Origin: an uncultured Erysipelotrichaceae bacterium
GTDB taxonomy: Bacteria > Bacillota_I > Bacilli_A > Erysipelotrichales > Coprobacillaceae
Assembly: GCA_947573745.1 (NCBI GenBank)
Contig: CANPGX010000062.1
Location: forward strand, 1 to 6,295
Length of the DNA: 6,295 nucleotides
Direction: 5' to 3'
The first letter of the stretch is position 1, and each line of letters starts with the position of its first letter. A program made the position numbers and the translations under genes. The notes under the pieces were generated by a model. It did not search any database. It worked only from the letters and a program-made list of their open reading frames with translations, and was not told where the DNA came from. Shown here piece after piece: positions 5,801 to 6,295 of the stretch.

Positions 5801-5827
5801 AAAAAAGATTAACCGAAATTAACCTTT
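5801..5827 (-). terminator. Terminator downstream of tRNA-Leu
   Basis: Minus strand: AAAGGTTAA (5827-5819) pairs with TTAATCTTT (5812-5804), 9 bp with one G-U, around loop TTTCGG, and the second arm runs into TTT (5803-5801), giving six T in a row. It lies about 40 nt after the tRNA 3' end and ends the tRNA (or clpP–tRNA readthrough) transcript. Confidence 0.65.
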
Positions 5828-5836
5828 ATATTTTGA

Positions 5837-5855
5837 AAGTCGATGAGTTCGACTT
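5837..5855 (-). other. Perfect hairpin in the tRNA-Leu 3' trailer
   Basis: AAGTCGA (5855-5849) and TCGACTT (5843-5837) form a perfect 7-bp stem with a 5-nt loop, starting 10 nt after the tRNA CCA. There is no U-tract, so it is not a terminator itself. It may shape the trailer for 3' processing or precede the terminator at 5801-5827. Confidence 0.5.
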
Positions 5856-5864
5856 ATTTCCTTA

Positions 5865-5951
5865 TGGTGCAGATGGAGGGACTCGAACCCTTACGATCTT
5901 AAGATCACTAGCGCCTGAAGCTAGCGCGTCTACCAATTCCGCCACATCTGC
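5865..5951 (-). tRNA. tRNA-Leu, anticodon CAG
   Basis: An 87-nt class II tRNA including an encoded CCA (5867-5865). The acceptor stem GCAGATG (5951-5945) pairs with CATCTGC (5875-5869), and the discriminator is A (5868), as needed for leucine. The D arm carries GCGGAATTGGTAGACGC. The anticodon stem CTAGC/GCTAG is perfect, with loop TTCAGGC and anticodon CAG, reading CUG. The long variable arm is built on GATCTTAAGATC, and the T loop is TTCGAGT. The T stem has four G-C/A-U pairs and one A-C mismatch at its base (position 49-65). It lies between the clpP terminator and its own terminator. Confidence 0.97.
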
Positions 5952-5983
5952 ATATATGTATAGTTTAACATAATTGATGCAAT

Positions 5984-6006
5984 AAAAAAAGGAAAACATG
6001 TTTCCT
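5984..6006 (-). terminator. Rho-independent terminator of clpP
   Basis: Minus strand: AGGAAA (6006-6001) pairs with TTTCC and the following T (5995-5990) around loop CATGT, then a run of seven T (5990-5984). The stem begins inside the TAG stop codon of clpP (6007-6005), a second compact coding-end/terminator overlap in this window. Confidence 0.82.
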
Positions 6007-6295
6007 AGTCTTTACGTTGAATGATATCGTCAATAATACCATAATCCAAAGCTTCTTTGGCGTTCATATAATAATCTCGATCTGTATCATGTTGGATTTT
6101 TTGCAGAGGTTGATGGGTATGAAGGGCTAAAAGTTTATTGAGTTTTTCTTTTTGATAGATGATTCGTTTTGCTGCGATTTCCATATCACTTGCCTGACCA
6201 CCACTTTGTCCAAGAGGTTGATGAATCATAATTTCACTATTAGGTAGGGCAAAACGTTTATTTTTAGCACCTCCACTTAATAAAAATGCGCCCAT
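6005..6295 (-). CDS. clpP: ATP-dependent Clp protease proteolytic subunit, C-terminal part
   Basis: The frame is open to the right edge of the window, so the N-terminal half is missing. The first visible residue, Met at 6295-6293, is internal: it is the M of the GxASMGA motif, so the catalytic serine codon lies just beyond the edge. The 96 visible residues carry [19 protein letters not shown], the catalytic histidine in IMIHQPLGQ (H25 of the fragment), the GGQASDMEI and [11 protein letters not shown] helices, and the catalytic aspartate in the DTDRD segment (70-74), ending in [16 protein letters not shown]. These match the self-compartmentalising serine protease ClpP, which works with ClpX or ClpC ATPases on unfolded and tagged proteins. 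No disruption is seen. It is followed by a terminator starting at its stop codon and then by tRNA-Leu. Confidence 0.96.
   Translation of the reverse strand: MGAFLLSGGAKNKRFALPNSEIMIHQPLGQSGGQASDMEIAAKRIIYQKEKLNKLLALHTHQPLQKIQHDTDRDYYMNAKEALDYGIIDDIIQRKD

Noticed and set aside
5952..5983. Dedicated promoter for tRNA-Leu between the clpP terminator and the tRNA
   Set aside because: TATACA at 5962-5957 is too close to the mature 5' end and lacks a good -35; the tRNA may rely on readthrough from clpP, so no call is made.

Overview
The window looks like chromosomal DNA from a low-GC Gram-positive bacterium (Bacillota). The signs are AT-rich sequence, strong AAGGAG-type ribosome binding sites, TTGACA/TATAAT promoters, U-tract terminators, TGA read as stop, and a tRNA gene with its CCA encoded. 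The protein set (VUT transporter with a preQ1 leader, GNAT–YoaP protein, DUF3788, short pyrophosphatase-like protein) would suit a gut clostridial or erysipelotrichial species, but the genus cannot be settled from the sequence.

Layout. A secreted CAP-domain protein runs into the window on the + strand (1-242). Everything else is on the - strand, so it is read from right to left: the C-terminal half of clpP (6005-6295) with a terminator touching its stop codon; tRNA-Leu(CAG) (5865-5951) with its own terminator; a DUF3788 gene (5219-5635); the MTA/SAH nucleosidase mtnN (4370-5062) with a terminator; a TetR–GNAT/YoaP–RibD_C cluster (4225 down to 2164) behind a promoter buried in a large palindrome; and a three-gene unit (2040 down to 283) encoding a queuosine-precursor transporter, a short-chain dehydrogenase and a small pyrophosphatase-like protein.

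The most informative part is 2041-2141. On the - strand it holds a consensus promoter (TTGACA, 17 bp, TATAAT). About a dozen bases after the expected transcription start comes a sequence that folds as a class I preQ1 riboswitch: a P1 hairpin, a loop ending in AAC, an A-rich tail, and a pseudoknot strand that covers the Shine-Dalgarno sequence of the transporter gene. Transporter family and riboswitch ligand support each other: the cell probably imports a 7-deazaguanine precursor of queuosine and turns import off when preQ1 is plentiful. The two downstream genes are packed within 6-12 bp, so they share this promoter. Neither belongs to a known queuosine pathway, which makes the unit a candidate for an undescribed salvage or processing step.

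The TetR cluster looks like a self-regulated stress or detoxification operon: the repressor's likely operator covers its own promoter, the acetyltransferase starts one base after the tetR stop, and the reductase follows 48 bp later without a visible terminator. Its ligand and substrates cannot be read from the sequence. The clpP, tRNA-Leu and mtnN genes are ordinary housekeeping functions.
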